Shown here: positions 45,281 through 54,333 of the stretch, piece after piece
Layout of the letters: every line of letters begins with the position of its first letter
Position numbering within the stretch: position 1 is the first letter of the stretch
Source of the DNA: Parachitinimonas caeni
GTDB taxonomy: Bacteria > Pseudomonadota > Gammaproteobacteria > Burkholderiales > Chitinimonadaceae
Length of the DNA: 64,000 bases
Reading direction: 5' to 3'
Assembly: GCF_030129945.1 (NCBI RefSeq)
Contig: NZ_JARRAF010000019.1
Span: 1-64,000 of the forward strand
The notes under the pieces: generated by a model
The model's input: only the letters and a program-made list of their open reading frames with translations
Told to the model about the DNA's origin: nothing
Databases searched by the model: none
Translations under genes and position numbers: made by a program

Positions 45281-47641
45281 CTACTTCGGAACAAAGGTGA
45301 GTCGATAGCGTTCCTGCTGCGGCAGCAGGGGACGTGGCCTGCCCTCCACCCAGGCGCGGTGGTCCGCCAGGAAGAAAGGGCTCAGAGGATGACCACTCTG
45401 CCCGCCCGGCATGTTGAAGAGTGCTTGATCTTCACGGCCGGGCGACACCACCAGCCGTTCTGACTGCCCGAAGTCCGGCGCGCTGACAAGGGGCATATGA
45501 TCATCGCCGGATAACGGCGTTGCCGGTGCCGCCAACCAGCGGCCCAGGCCGGGCAAGGCACTGGCCAGTGGATGCGCAATGGCCGCCGTGTTCAGTTTTC
45601 CCCAGGCGGCATCACGCAGAGACTGGCCGCCATCGGTCAATTGTCGGATCGCGTCATCAATTGCCGCCAGCTCCACGCCATCCCATGTTCGGCCAGCCGG
45701 CAGCCAGCCAGCAGGACGTTCCTTGAGCAGGCGCAGGATCACGGCAGGCCAGCGCAACGAGGCCCGGTTGAAGTCCGGCCTGCCGGGCAGACGGGCCAGC
45801 TCTTCATCGACCTTTCCAAACAACTGTTCATACAGGCAATGCATATACGCCCGCGCCAGACGATAACCTGTCGCCCCCACGTCGGCCTTGCCCGTCCAGC
45901 CGGTTTGCAGCAGACGCCTGAATTCAGCCCGCTGTGGATGCTGACTGACCGCCGCGTCAGTCAATGCCCGCAGCGCCTGTTCGCGCCAGATGGCCGCGAA
46001 GTCGGCCCGATCGTCCAGAAAGATCTGATAGGCTGCCTGCTCATCCGCCTGCGTCAGCGACTGCAAATGATCGCGGATCTGCCGGGCCCGCGCGCCGAGG
46101 TCGGCGCCGCCATCGTTGAGCCGACCATACGCCTCGCCGCCCAGCTGCCGGTTATTGGCAGTCCAGATGGTGCCGCTGGCAGGCTTCTGCCACTGCGGGT
46201 ACTCTGCCGCCGGCAGCAAGCCTGACCAGATCGCCGACTTGCCGGCCGCACGTTGCGGAATCGCCCCGGCAATGGTCCAGCCAATCTGGCCACCGGCATC
46301 AACCAAGCTGATGTTCTGAGCGGGAATGCCCGCACGCGCCGCCGCACCAGCGGCCTCAGAGATGTCCTGAACGGACTCCATCGCCGTCAGACGCAGATTC
46401 ACCGCATCGGGATGCAGCGCCACCCAATGCACGGCATAGTGGCGTCCATTTACGGTGCGTACAGGTCCGAAGCGGGTCTCCTGCACCGAGAACGGCACCG
46501 TCGGCTGGCCTTTGACGGCAATCGGTTCCTGATAGGTCGTTGCCACCTCCCAACCTTCGCCAGAACGGAAACGACCGGGCTGCGCCGGATCGTGCCCAAG
46601 TTCCACCAGATCGAGATAATCACCATAACTATTGGTAAAGCCCCAGGCTACTTTACCGTTACTGCCGACCACGAAATTCGGTGCGCCCGGCAGGGTCAAC
46701 CCCGTTAACTGCCGTGAGGTGCCGGCCACCGGGTAACGCAGGGTGGCGCGATACCAGGTATTGGGTAGACGCAGGGCCAGATGCATATCATTGGCGAGAA
46801 TGGCGCCGCCATGCTTGGTACGGCTACCTGCCAGGGCCCAGCTATTGCTGCCGACGGAGGTATGACGACTGTCCGGGGCTGCCGCCAGACTGCTCTCAGC
46901 CGGCGCTGCGAAGCCAAACCAGGCCGGGGCCGACGCCGGCAACGGTGCATCGGAAGGCGGTATCGCCTGCATATCCAGCGGGGCATCGAACTGGCTGGAC
47001 TGCGGCAGCAGCACGGCCAACTGCTCGGGCGTAGCATGCAACTGCAGCCAATTGCGGGCATGCTTTCGCTGCTCCTGCTTATTCTGCAGGGTCTGATACA
47101 TGGCATAGGTCACCAGCAGGGTGTCTTCGGCGCGCCACGCCTCGGGCTGTGCCCGTAACAACAGATACTCGAATGGCCGCGCCCCCAGACGGCCAAGGCC
47201 GTCATTCACCCCCGCCACATAACGCGTCAGCATGGCGTAGTCGGAAGGGTCCAGCCGCTTTAGCGCTGCCTGGGCCCGTGCGCGGAAGCGGAAAAGGCGG
47301 TTGCCCTTATCCATCTCCAGCAGATTGGCGCCCAGCAAGGCCGCCAACTCACCGGCCGCCGCCCGCCGCAGCAGATCCATCTGGAAATACCGTTCCTGAG
47401 CATGCAGATATCCCAGCGCATACGCGCCATCATTCCGATCTCCCGCCGCAATCAATGGCACCCCATCGGCATCACGCGAGACGACCAACCTAGCCGTCAA
47501 ACCGGTCGCCGGCACCTCGCCCTCTAGCTGTGCCAAACTGGAGCGCAATCCCCACCAGACGGCCAATGCAGTCAGTCCCAGCAATCCCAGCACCCCCCAC
47601 AGACCATACCGGCCTGCGCGACGCCACGTTTTCTTATTCAT
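45281..47641 (-). CDS. Penicillin acylase family (Ntn-hydrolase) protein
   Basis: Start at the ATG at 47641 (GGAG ahead), about 786 residues. It begins with a positively charged membrane segment (WRRAGRYGLWGVLGLLGLTALAVWWGL), so it is exported to or anchored at the periplasmic side. The alpha subunit has ALGYLHAQERYFQMDLLRR. The beta subunit begins after autocatalytic cleavage at VG-SNSWALAGSRTKHGG, exposing the catalytic Ser. The conserved NFVVGSNGKVAWGFTNSYGD follows. Relatives hydrolyse beta-lactam side chains, acyl-homoserine lactones or other amides. It is 11 kb from the biosynthetic operon, so a link with the predicted beta-lactam is possible but not supported by operon structure. Confidence 0.9.
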   Translation of the reverse strand: MNKKTWRRAGRYGLWGVLGLLGLTALAVWWGLRSSLAQLEGEVPATGLTARLVVSRDADGVPLIAAGDRNDGAYALGYLHAQERYFQMDLLRRAAAGELAALLGANLLEMDKGNRLFRFRARAQAALKRLDPSDYAMLTRYVAGVNDGLGRLGARPFEYLLLRAQPEAWRAEDTLLVTYAMYQTLQNKQEQRKHARNWLQLHATPEQLAVLLPQSSQFDAPLDMQAIPPSDAPLPASAPAWFGFAAPAESSLAAAPDSRHTSVGSNSWALAGSRTKHGGAILANDMHLALRLPNTWYRATLRYPVAGTSRQLTGLTLPGAPNFVVGSNGKVAWGFTNSYGDYLDLVELGHDPAQPGRFRSGEGWEVATTYQEPIAVKGQPTVPFSVQETRFGPVRTVNGRHYAVHWVALHPDAVNLRLTAMESVQDISEAAGAAARAGIPAQNISLVDAGGQIGWTIAGAIPQRAAGKSAIWSGLLPAAEYPQWQKPASGTIWTANNRQLGGEAYGRLNDGGADLGARARQIRDHLQSLTQADEQAAYQIFLDDRADFAAIWREQALRALTDAAVSQHPQRAEFRRLLQTGWTGKADVGATGYRLARAYMHCLYEQLFGKVDEELARLPGRPDFNRASLRWPAVILRLLKERPAGWLPAGRTWDGVELAAIDDAIRQLTDGGQSLRDAAWGKLNTAAIAHPLASALPGLGRWLAAPATPLSGDDHMPLVSAPDFGQSERLVVSPGREDQALFNMPGGQSGHPLSPFFLADHRAWVEGRPRPLLPQQERYRLTFVPK

Positions 47642-47662
47642 CGTTTTTATCTCCATCAATGG

Positions 47663-48172
47663 TCATGAGTGACTTGGCTTGCGGTTGTCGAAAGTAAACA
47701 CCGGCCCCTGCCATTGCGCGTTATCGAACAACACTTCCTGAAACTCGTCGCGCGTGACACCCGCAATCACCTTGCGCCAGAAAGCGCTGGCTGGCGTATT
47801 GGCCTGATGCACACACAACTCCCACCGGGCTGGCGTGCGTGCAAACACCGCTTCTGCAACCTGCCTACCCAGGCCGTTCCGCCGGTATTTACGCAGGATG
47901 AAAAAATTATCCATCGAACGCTCGCAACCTTCCTGCAGCACATCATCCGAGGTCAGAGCAAAGCCCGCCCATTTGCCATCCACCTTCACCACCAGCACCT
48001 CGCGCTGGGGTTCCAGCCAGTAGTAGTCAATATCATCAAAGCGGTAACAGCCGTGCTCATCGAGATCGAAGTGATCGAACTCCGAATAATCGTAGAGATA
48101 AAGCTCCAGCATGCGATCCACGACGATCCGGTCACTCCAGCTGGCTTCGCGCAGTTCAAAGTTCATAGTCAT
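47663..48172 (-). CDS. GNAT-family N-acetyltransferase
   Basis: I place the start at the ATG at 48172 (169 residues); the longer open frame (to 48265) shows no homology-like content before it. NFELREASWSDRIVVDRMLELYLYDYSEF is a typical GNAT N-terminal helix. The acetyl-CoA site is in FFILRKYRRNGLGRQVAEAVFA (motif A, RRNGLG), and the region NTPASAFWRKVI is motif B. It lies directly upstream of the penicillin acylase gene (22-base gap), so the two are likely co-transcribed. The substrate is unknown. Confidence 0.85.
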   Translation of the reverse strand: MTMNFELREASWSDRIVVDRMLELYLYDYSEFDHFDLDEHGCYRFDDIDYYWLEPQREVLVVKVDGKWAGFALTSDDVLQEGCERSMDNFFILRKYRRNGLGRQVAEAVFARTPARWELCVHQANTPASAFWRKVIAGVTRDEFQEVLFDNAQWQGPVFTFDNRKPSHS

Positions 48173-48696
48173 GTCAGGTATTCCCGTTACCAATCTGCCA
48201 GGATCAGGCGATTGCGGCTGCCGTACGAGGCAGCTCGACTCGCCAAGCCGCGCAGGGTACACCATGAAGAGGCCATGCAGCTCTTGGCTTGCATAGCCGA
48301 AAGCGCCCCAGCTTGTGTTTCCGGTGAAATTCGCCTCCGCGCCTGATCAAAACAAGCCAACCCGGCCGGGCAGACGCAACACCGTCCGGCAACGCGAAGT
48401 GGACCATGATCAAAATTCAACCTCGGGAAATTCCCATGCGTGAACGAATGCCCGGAAGTGGCCTGGGCTTTGAAGCAAAGCGCGCTTGTGACGGCGCGCA
48501 GAGAGATAGAGGCGCCGTCTTCACAGACTTAGGCCTTATGACGCCGAGCAACACGGGCAGGACTTACCTGACGGCACTCACCACCCACACCGCTCACCGC
48601 AGAGACACTCAGCAGTTAAGCCAATCATCAAGCGGCTTCGCCCAAGGGGGAGCTAGCAGGAAGCTGCACCCGCCTCCAGAACCTCGGCAATCAGTC

Positions 48697-49206
48697 ATGC
48701 TTACACTCTGCATAGATCATCGTTTGGGAGAGGCCCACATTGTGAAAGCAGCGCAACGTTTGGCTCGGCACTACCAGTTTGTTTTTCAGAAAAGTTGGCA
48801 TTGGAGCCCGATGGCGTATTGGGTCCACGGCCAGCGGGGGCGCCCCTGGCCTCTGGATGTCACCGACCTCAATGCCCCTCGCCCAGTGGGACGATGCGGC
48901 TACCCGGTGTTAGTGGTGGAATTTGGTCGATACCGGCTGCAATTCAGTTCGTCGGCGCAACTGGAACACTGTATTGAAGTGCTATCACGCCAGCCATTGC
49001 CCCCAGCCTGGCGGCTATGCGCAGAACGTGGGCTACCCTTTTGTAGCAACAGTCACTGGCTAAGTCGCCTGCCTGCAGCGCTAAAAACAAGCAAAATGCG
49101 CGCAGCACTGGTTCGCCGTCTACAGGGCATACAAACACAGGTCGTCGGCGCTGACGGCCAATTCCTGGCAAACCCACCACTGAAGCAAATAGCCGGTGCC
49201 GACTAA
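48697..49206 (+). CDS. Conserved hypothetical protein (mobile-element associated type)
   Basis: The start at 48697 gives 169 residues beginning MLTLCIDHRLGEAHIVKAAQ; the longer open frame upstream is rich in Thr and Pro and probably not translated. The middle has FGRYRLQFSSSAQLEHCIEVLSRQPLP, and the end has SHWLSRLPAALKTSKMRAALVRRLQ. I recall similar short proteins, with a pattern of hydrophobic strand, LEHxIEVLSR and GHWLSRLP, encoded next to plasmid and ICE genes in Proteobacteria. No enzyme motif is visible. Function unknown. Confidence 0.5.
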   Translation: MLTLCIDHRLGEAHIVKAAQRLARHYQFVFQKSWHWSPMAYWVHGQRGRPWPLDVTDLNAPRPVGRCGYPVLVVEFGRYRLQFSSSAQLEHCIEVLSRQPLPPAWRLCAERGLPFCSNSHWLSRLPAALKTSKMRAALVRRLQGIQTQVVGADGQFLANPPLKQIAGAD

Positions 49207-49259
49207 GGGGCACACATGCCACAGAAGAAGGCATTCTGTCGTCGCAGGGGGTGGCACTG

Positions 49260-49629
49260 ATGGCGCACCTATTGCTGTATGAAGATCTAGCTATGGAGCA
49301 CCTGCCCACTTACATCGAGTCTGAACTCGGGTTGGTCATCGACTGCCATTGGCAACAAGCCGTGCAATGCGACGCCATGGAAACCCTGCATGCCGTAAGC
49401 ACCGCTTTGCTGCGCAATCGGCGCATGTCCGATCTATTGGTTGACTGCGTCAATTTCAGTGGCGATGTTGACAGCGTAGCGGCCATTGCCTTGGGATTGG
49501 CCTCTCTATCGGCTGACTATGAAGCAGATATTCCTACCGTTTTACGAAATAGCCTCGAATCTGGCTCATATGGCATGGACTTCCTGATTCGTAAGGACCA
49601 GCAGCTCGCCATGAAATTTCCTGCCTTGC
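49260..49629 (+). pseudogene. ADP-ribosylglycohydrolase (DraG-like) C-terminal fragment
   Basis: The frame contains a signature end of ADP-ribosylglycohydrolases: NFSGDVDSVAAIALGLASLS, with the metal-binding GD-x-D, followed by LESGSYGMDFLIRKDQQL. Most of the N-terminal catalytic domain is absent, and at about 49630 the sequence runs directly into an IS6 transposase fragment, giving a chimeric frame to 49727. It appears to be what remained after an IS-mediated deletion. Confidence 0.6.
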
Positions 49630-49869
49630 AAAAGCGGCTCCAACCAGTCAGCGCTGGCCGCCTTGAATGCGGAAGACGCCCCCATCATCCAGATCCGCCA
49701 GAACAAATACCTGAACAACCTGATTGAGCAGGATCACGGGGCCATCAAGCGACGAACCCGGCTGATGCTGGGCTTCAAGGATGCCGCCTCTGCCGCAATC
49801 ATCCCGAGTGGGATTGAACTCCTGCATGCGTTAAAGAAAGGACAGCTAGATGCAGTGCCCAGCCCCTGA
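49630..49869 (+). pseudogene. IS6-family transposase, C-terminal fragment
   Basis: The frame reads KSGSNQSALAALNAEDAP, then IRQNKYLNNLIEQDHGAIKRRTRLMLGFKDAASA and GIELLHALKKGQL. This is the conserved end of IS6 transposases, including the third catalytic residue region (EQDH) and the final helix. The N-terminal half is missing. It is the natural complement of the truncated copy at 731-1246, which stops at IQIRQ. Confidence 0.85.
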
Positions 49870-49963
49870 CGCCTGCGGCGCAGTTTTACGCCCTGGCGGG
49901 ATAATTCCGTCCGGAATTCGCCGGGCTTTGCGTGAGCCTACCCCGAAGACGCCTGGCAAAAAG

Positions 49964-49979
49964 CTAATGCGACAAAACC
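49964..49979. repeat. IS6-like terminal repeat
   Basis: CTAATGCGACAAAACC is a diverged copy of the outer end at 1274-1289 and would be the right end of the element represented by the transposase fragment at 49630-49869. Confidence 0.5.
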
Positions 49980-50034
49980 TACCAACCTCTGGGCCCGTTC
50001 AATCAAGAACACCGACTTTTCGTTAGATTGGGAG

Positions 50035-51099
50035 TCAGTATTCAACAGTCGGGTCATTGCCAGGAAACAGACGCTGACGCGCGGCGGCAATAGACTCATG
50101 CAGTTTGGCTTGTAACGTATCGCGAGAGGGAAGTACGGTCAGATACTCGGCAACATGAATACCACTTTTATCCAATTCCAGAAGTTCGATCTGCTCCCGC
50201 TTTTTTCCTGCACAAAGAATGATTCCAAGCGGCGACTGTTCGTCAGCCTCCTGCTCGTACTTTGCCAGCCAACGTAAGTAAAGTTCCATCTGGCCTTTGT
50301 ATTCGGCGCGGAACTCACCAATCTTCAAATCAATAGCCACCAGCCTTTTTAGCTTGCGGTTATAAAACAGCAGATCAATATAGAAATCGTCGTTATCGAT
50401 CTGCACCCGCTTTTGCCGGGCGACAAAGGTAAAGCCTGCGCCTAACTCCAGCAGGAACAGCTCAATCTCGCGCAAAATCGCATCTTCCAGATCGCGCTCA
50501 AGATATCGATCATTCAGCCCGAGAAAATCGAGCAAATAAGGATCTTTCAGCAACAAAGCCGGGCTTGGTGGCTCATCCCGCCGCAAAACTTCCAGTTCAT
50601 GCCTGATCGTAGCTTCTGGCAACTTCGAAATCGCGCTACGTTCGAACAGCATGGACTGCATGCGTTCCTGCAACTGCCGTACACTCCAGTGCTCGAGTTG
50701 ACACAGCTCGACGTAGAACTCGCGCTTGGTCGGATCATCAATCGCTGCAATCAGGCGCAGATGCGACCAAGTCAATTTGGCACACAGTGTGTGCACTAAT
50801 TTTTCGTCCGTGTAGGTCTGAGCGAAGCGGATGCAAAGACGAAGATGGCGCGCACTCCAGCCGCGGCCATACTCGGCGCTCAACTGCTTACCCAACGAGG
50901 CGACCACTTCATCCCCATAGCCAGCGCGCTGCCCACCCAGAATATCCAGATGAATGCGCTGCCCAACCTGCCAGTAAAGCAGGGTCAGCTCGGCATTGAC
51001 TGCCACAGCTGCCCGCTGCCGAGCGCTGTTGATCATCTGCCGTAATTCAACCATCAATGTTGCAGGCAACGAATCGACTGCCAAATTTTGATCGCTCAA
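50035..51099 (-). CDS. DUF1016 / YhcG-type PDDEXK nuclease
   Basis: 354 residues. The N-terminal DUF1016 domain has the family wording (INSARQRAAVAVNAELTLLYWQVGQRI, then YGDEVVASLGKQLSAEYGRGWSARHLRLCIRFAQTY). The C-terminal nuclease domain shows FYIDLLFYNRKLKRLVAIDLKIGEFRAEYKGQMELYL. There the Asp and the E/D-x-K style residues of a PD-(D/E)xK core are visible. YhcG-like proteins are linked to genome integrity and to mobile or defence islands. The gene lies between IS6 fragments and has no visible operon partner. Confidence 0.88.
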   Translation of the reverse strand: MSDQNLAVDSLPATLMVELRQMINSARQRAAVAVNAELTLLYWQVGQRIHLDILGGQRAGYGDEVVASLGKQLSAEYGRGWSARHLRLCIRFAQTYTDEKLVHTLCAKLTWSHLRLIAAIDDPTKREFYVELCQLEHWSVRQLQERMQSMLFERSAISKLPEATIRHELEVLRRDEPPSPALLLKDPYLLDFLGLNDRYLERDLEDAILREIELFLLELGAGFTFVARQKRVQIDNDDFYIDLLFYNRKLKRLVAIDLKIGEFRAEYKGQMELYLRWLAKYEQEADEQSPLGIILCAGKKREQIELLELDKSGIHVAEYLTVLPSRDTLQAKLHESIAAARQRLFPGNDPTVEY

Positions 51100-51203
51100 A
51101 AAACTACATCCTTTCCTTTAGTAAAGGTAGGTTCGGTCACACCAACCCGTGAAAGGTGAACTCGGGATAGGCTCACACGGAGCCCGAAGTCACCCCCAGA
51201 AAA

Positions 51204-51311
51204 TTAATGCGATAGAACCATCTGCCGGTAGCTCGGGGGATAAGCGACAACCCAGCGAATACACTGCAGGATGATTTCAATTGGAAACCGGAACCGTTTC
51301 ACGTTCAACAT
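51204..51311 (-). pseudogene. IS6-family transposase N-terminal fragment with flanking ends
   Basis: The minus strand reads MLNVKRFRFPIEIILQCIRWVVAYPPSYRQM, then runs into a terminal-repeat-like sequence (51204-51219) that supplies the stop. It is close to the N-terminus of the copy at 731-1246. A second end, TTAATGCAACAGAACC, lies at 51369-51384. The two ends are in the same orientation, so this is a rearranged remnant rather than a short intact element. Confidence 0.7.
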
Positions 51312-51384
51312 CGACTTGCCCAACCGACGCAACCAGGCCGTAAATTGCAGCAGACCCCCGGTTGACTGTTAATGCAACAGAACC

Positions 51385-51892
51385 CGATTCTACTAAATTT
51401 CTCTAAAGTAGATTCTTATCTTACGAAAATAAGCTCATTGTTCTTCATAGAATGATCTTCATGCTGCAATGAGTCTTCTAACTAAAGAGCTAGTAACTAT
51501 CTGGAAATTGCCAGAGGTTTCAAAGGCCTTTAAAAGGCTCTTTTACCATATGAATCGATCTACGATAACGATGGAAATATCATCATGCAGGGCTAAATTT
51601 CTGGAATTTCGTTACAGCATAGCTTAGTTTGTAAATGGTTTTACAAAAAGACATTTTTCAAATTTGAGCATAATGGCGTTCTGCGGCGGATAACGGGTAA
51701 ACCACCGATCCACAGGTGCGCTGTGGAATGACTTCTACGGGAAGCCAATTCGTTTTCCTATACATCGACTCGGTATCTGAATTGGCTTACCTGAGGTTAA
51801 AAATTAGTTGAGTCAACAGAACCAATCTAGCATTCTTCCGCCCATAATACGGCACTTGCTGTTATCCACACCAACACGACCGACAGCATCTT
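51385..51892. other. AT-rich intergenic region with small inverted repeats
   Basis: No gene is seen. Two structures stand out. One is an 8-bp hairpin TTTGTAAA/TTTACAAA with a four-base loop at 51628-51647. The other is a perfect 10-bp inverted repeat, AAGCCAATTC (51742-51751) and GAATTGGCTT (51779-51788), separated by 27 bases. Either may be a terminator or a small mobile element end. The region separates IS6 debris from the eCIS locus. Confidence 0.4.
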
Positions 51893-53386
51893 TTATGATT
51901 TAGGATTTCTTCCTTCCACCACGACTTTGATACCTTCCACACTCTCTCCATCATCGCTCCCCCAACCACGAAAGGTTTTACTTGGTGCAATATATGTATC
52001 CTGCCGGCACCCCAGCATTTCTGGATTGTCAATATGCATTTCAGTGCCTTTATTTCCCAAGAATAAATCTCTACTTTTTATATATTCTATTAAAATTTTC
52101 CGCTGCGCCTCTATATTAAACTTGGAATCCCCATTTTCAGCGGCAACTTCGAGTAAATTATTCATAGCACTCAACAATCCCAGCAGCCCATTCTTCATTG
52201 AGGTTATATCATGAATTATTTTTGTTCTGATTTTCACATAATATTCCTCAACAACTTTTTTATCTTTAGTTTCATTCAATAACAATTGAACATAATTTTT
52301 CCAAATTCCAGCATTAGGGTTAATTGAACCAGCAAGACTGTTCGAATTCTCTCCAATCCACTTATCCAAACAATCTACCCCCTTCTTAACCTCCTCACGC
52401 CCACTCTCCATTTTTTTTAAATCATTTACATCTTTTATAATTTCCAGCTTACTTGAAGCCAACGCCGTAACCGGGTCCGTCTTAACCCAAAAATTTTCCA
52501 GATCTTTAATGTAAGATGCAATGCCTGTAATTGCCTCCTCATTCTGTGTCATTTTTTTATCTACTTTACCCTCATTCATCCAGTTAACTTGAATATCTCC
52601 TGCCCTTTTTATGGCAAAACTAGCGATAGTACTCCCAACAGAAGAAGTAATAAAATTTCTCAAAAAATAAGGTGCGCCCTCAAATTCTTTGATAAAAGAC
52701 TCAGGATTTATAAATTTTCCAAACACTTCTTTTACTGTCACCCTCCCATTTTTCTCCATCCCTACATTTTCAGATGCCTTATCCAACTCATACAAGTATG
52801 TCGCAAAATTAACTTGAGGAGGATCCAATTTACCTTTACTTTTACCTTTATTTTCCAATTTAAAATCAAAGTCTTTTCTTTTTATTCTACTACCTGTAAC
52901 ACTTTTTATCACGTCTTTGCCTTGTCCAGCGCCAACATTCCAGTGATTCGATGCCGGAACCTCTTCACTTCTCTCCCATCCTATGCCATGACCATTTATC
53001 TTCCATACATCCTCAGTCGCCTCCGCCAATGTTTTCCCATTAAATTTATTTGCCACCTCCTGCACTTCGGCCGTCACGTTACTCTTCAACGCCTGAAACT
53101 GCGTTTTATCTGGAACGGAATTAGTGCCCTCCTCTACCTCCACCGAATACGGCGGCGTTACCAGCTCAATGGTGGAATGCGCATCCGTTTCCAAAAAATA
53201 GGGTAGTTCAAAATCCCCAAACCCCTCTGTTGATTTAGCCAGGCAAAAGTGTGTCAACCCGAAATAAGGGTTATTTTTCTGGTCAGCCGTCCATAAATCA
53301 AACTCAAATCCAACTGAGGTTGTTTTTCGGCGAACAGGTGCATTTAATTCCTCAGCTGCCATTGTTGTCGCATTCACATGCATCAT
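51893..53386 (-). CDS. AT-rich gene at the end of the eCIS locus; candidate cargo/effector
   Basis: 497 residues, with strong A/T bias in third positions (many AAA, TTT, ATT codons) in contrast to the GC-rich genes before it, so recently acquired. The N-terminus SVGFEFDLWTAD...STIELVTPPYSVE has an E-x-E/D start and an ELVTPP motif that recalls amidoligase-like enzymes, but the rest is not recognised. It has many Lys and Asn residues, helical segments (for example KLEIIKDVNDLKKMESGREEVKKGVDCL) and no signal peptide. It is the last gene on the strand, after the Pvc16-like gene, where cargo or toxin genes of such particles typically sit. Function unknown; cargo status is inference from place and composition. 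Confidence 0.6.
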   Translation of the reverse strand: MMHVNATTMAAEELNAPVRRKTTSVGFEFDLWTADQKNNPYFGLTHFCLAKSTEGFGDFELPYFLETDAHSTIELVTPPYSVEVEEGTNSVPDKTQFQALKSNVTAEVQEVANKFNGKTLAEATEDVWKINGHGIGWERSEEVPASNHWNVGAGQGKDVIKSVTGSRIKRKDFDFKLENKGKSKGKLDPPQVNFATYLYELDKASENVGMEKNGRVTVKEVFGKFINPESFIKEFEGAPYFLRNFITSSVGSTIASFAIKRAGDIQVNWMNEGKVDKKMTQNEEAITGIASYIKDLENFWVKTDPVTALASSKLEIIKDVNDLKKMESGREEVKKGVDCLDKWIGENSNSLAGSINPNAGIWKNYVQLLLNETKDKKVVEEYYVKIRTKIIHDITSMKNGLLGLLSAMNNLLEVAAENGDSKFNIEAQRKILIEYIKSRDLFLGNKGTEMHIDNPEMLGCRQDTYIAPSKTFRGWGSDDGESVEGIKVVVEGRNPKS

Positions 53387-53609
53387 TTTTAATTTTCCTT
53401 TTGAATAATTTCATTTAAAAAATCAAGTCATCCCTACTCGCATTAGCCATAGAAGTTATCTCTGGCCAATCAACTTCTTCGACAGCAGATTCATTTTTCA
53501 CCCCAACAAACCCATTAAAACAAGCTAATCAAACACCAATGAAGATGGATTTACTTTCGAAAAAATTAAAAAGCCAAACCCCATGCCAACTTTCATTCCC
53601 GGACATTTC

Positions 53610-54245
53610 TCAAGGTTTTTTTTCAGGCAAATGGCTCACACTCCCCACCCCTCTCACCACCATCGGCACGGTGCCGAGGCCGCCTTCGGCGACGGGGATG
53701 GTGACGCTGGTTTCGAGGATGGGTTTGGGGGCGGCGCCGAGGGCGGTCCAGTAGTCGCCCTGGCGTTGGGTGCGCTCGCGTTCGACCAGTAGTTCGATCT
53801 GAATGCCCCAGCTGCCGCTCTTCAGGCCGAATTGTTGTTCGAGGTCGGCGGGTAGCAGCGGTTGGGCGGCGAGGCCCTGCACCAGGCGGGACATGAGTTG
53901 CTGTTCGACCAGGGCGCGGTTGGTGCGGGCGGCGACCCAGGTGGTCAGCATGTAGTTGAGTTCGATAAAGCGGGGGCGGGACTGTAATTCGACTTCGCTC
54001 TGGCGCGGGCGGCGTTGGTAGACCTCGAACGGGTCGCTCTGCCGGCGTGCGATGTTCTCGCGCAGGCTGGCCAGATAGAGGTTGACCACCGGTCGTTGCG
54101 ACAGCTTGCTGACGAAGTCGCGGTCGGGCGCGTCCAGGCTGATGTCGATATCGGTGCTATTGGCGAGCACGTCGCGCCGGATCAGCGCGGCCAGTGCTTC
54201 GCTCACCTGGTCGATGGGCGTGAGTAGGGTCGGAGGGGTGGCCAT
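53610..54245 (-). CDS. eCIS Pvc16/DUF4255-type terminal cap protein
   Basis: Start at the ATG at 54245 with AGGAG seven bases upstream, giving 211 residues; the frame continues further upstream but without homology. The N-terminal DUF4255 pattern is clear: PIDQVSEALAALIRRDV, then DISLDAPDRDF and VNLYLASLRENIARRQ. It continues with FIELNYMLTTWVAARTNRALVEQQLMSRLVQGL and the strand-rich IQIELLVERERTQRQGDYWTALG. In PVC/Afp particles the Pvc16/Afp16 protein caps the distal tube end and sets sheath length. It follows the AAA+ ATPase gene (gap about 89 bases). Confidence 0.85.
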   Translation of the reverse strand: MATPPTLLTPIDQVSEALAALIRRDVLANSTDIDISLDAPDRDFVSKLSQRPVVNLYLASLRENIARRQSDPFEVYQRRPRQSEVELQSRPRFIELNYMLTTWVAARTNRALVEQQLMSRLVQGLAAQPLLPADLEQQFGLKSGSWGIQIELLVERERTQRQGDYWTALGAAPKPILETSVTIPVAEGGLGTVPMVVRGVGSVSHLPEKKP

Positions 54246-54333
54246 GAGGGGGCTCCTGTGGGGGGGTGAAGTCGGGAGAGGGTGGGGGGCAGGCGCCCCG
54301 TCGTACGGGCGACGGGGCTGTGGTGAGGCGTGG

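Noticed and set aside
45281-47641. Penicillin acylase as part of the beta-lactam pathway
   Set aside because: It is 11 kb from the operon, next to a GNAT gene and across parAB and ars genes; no operon or regulatory link is visible.
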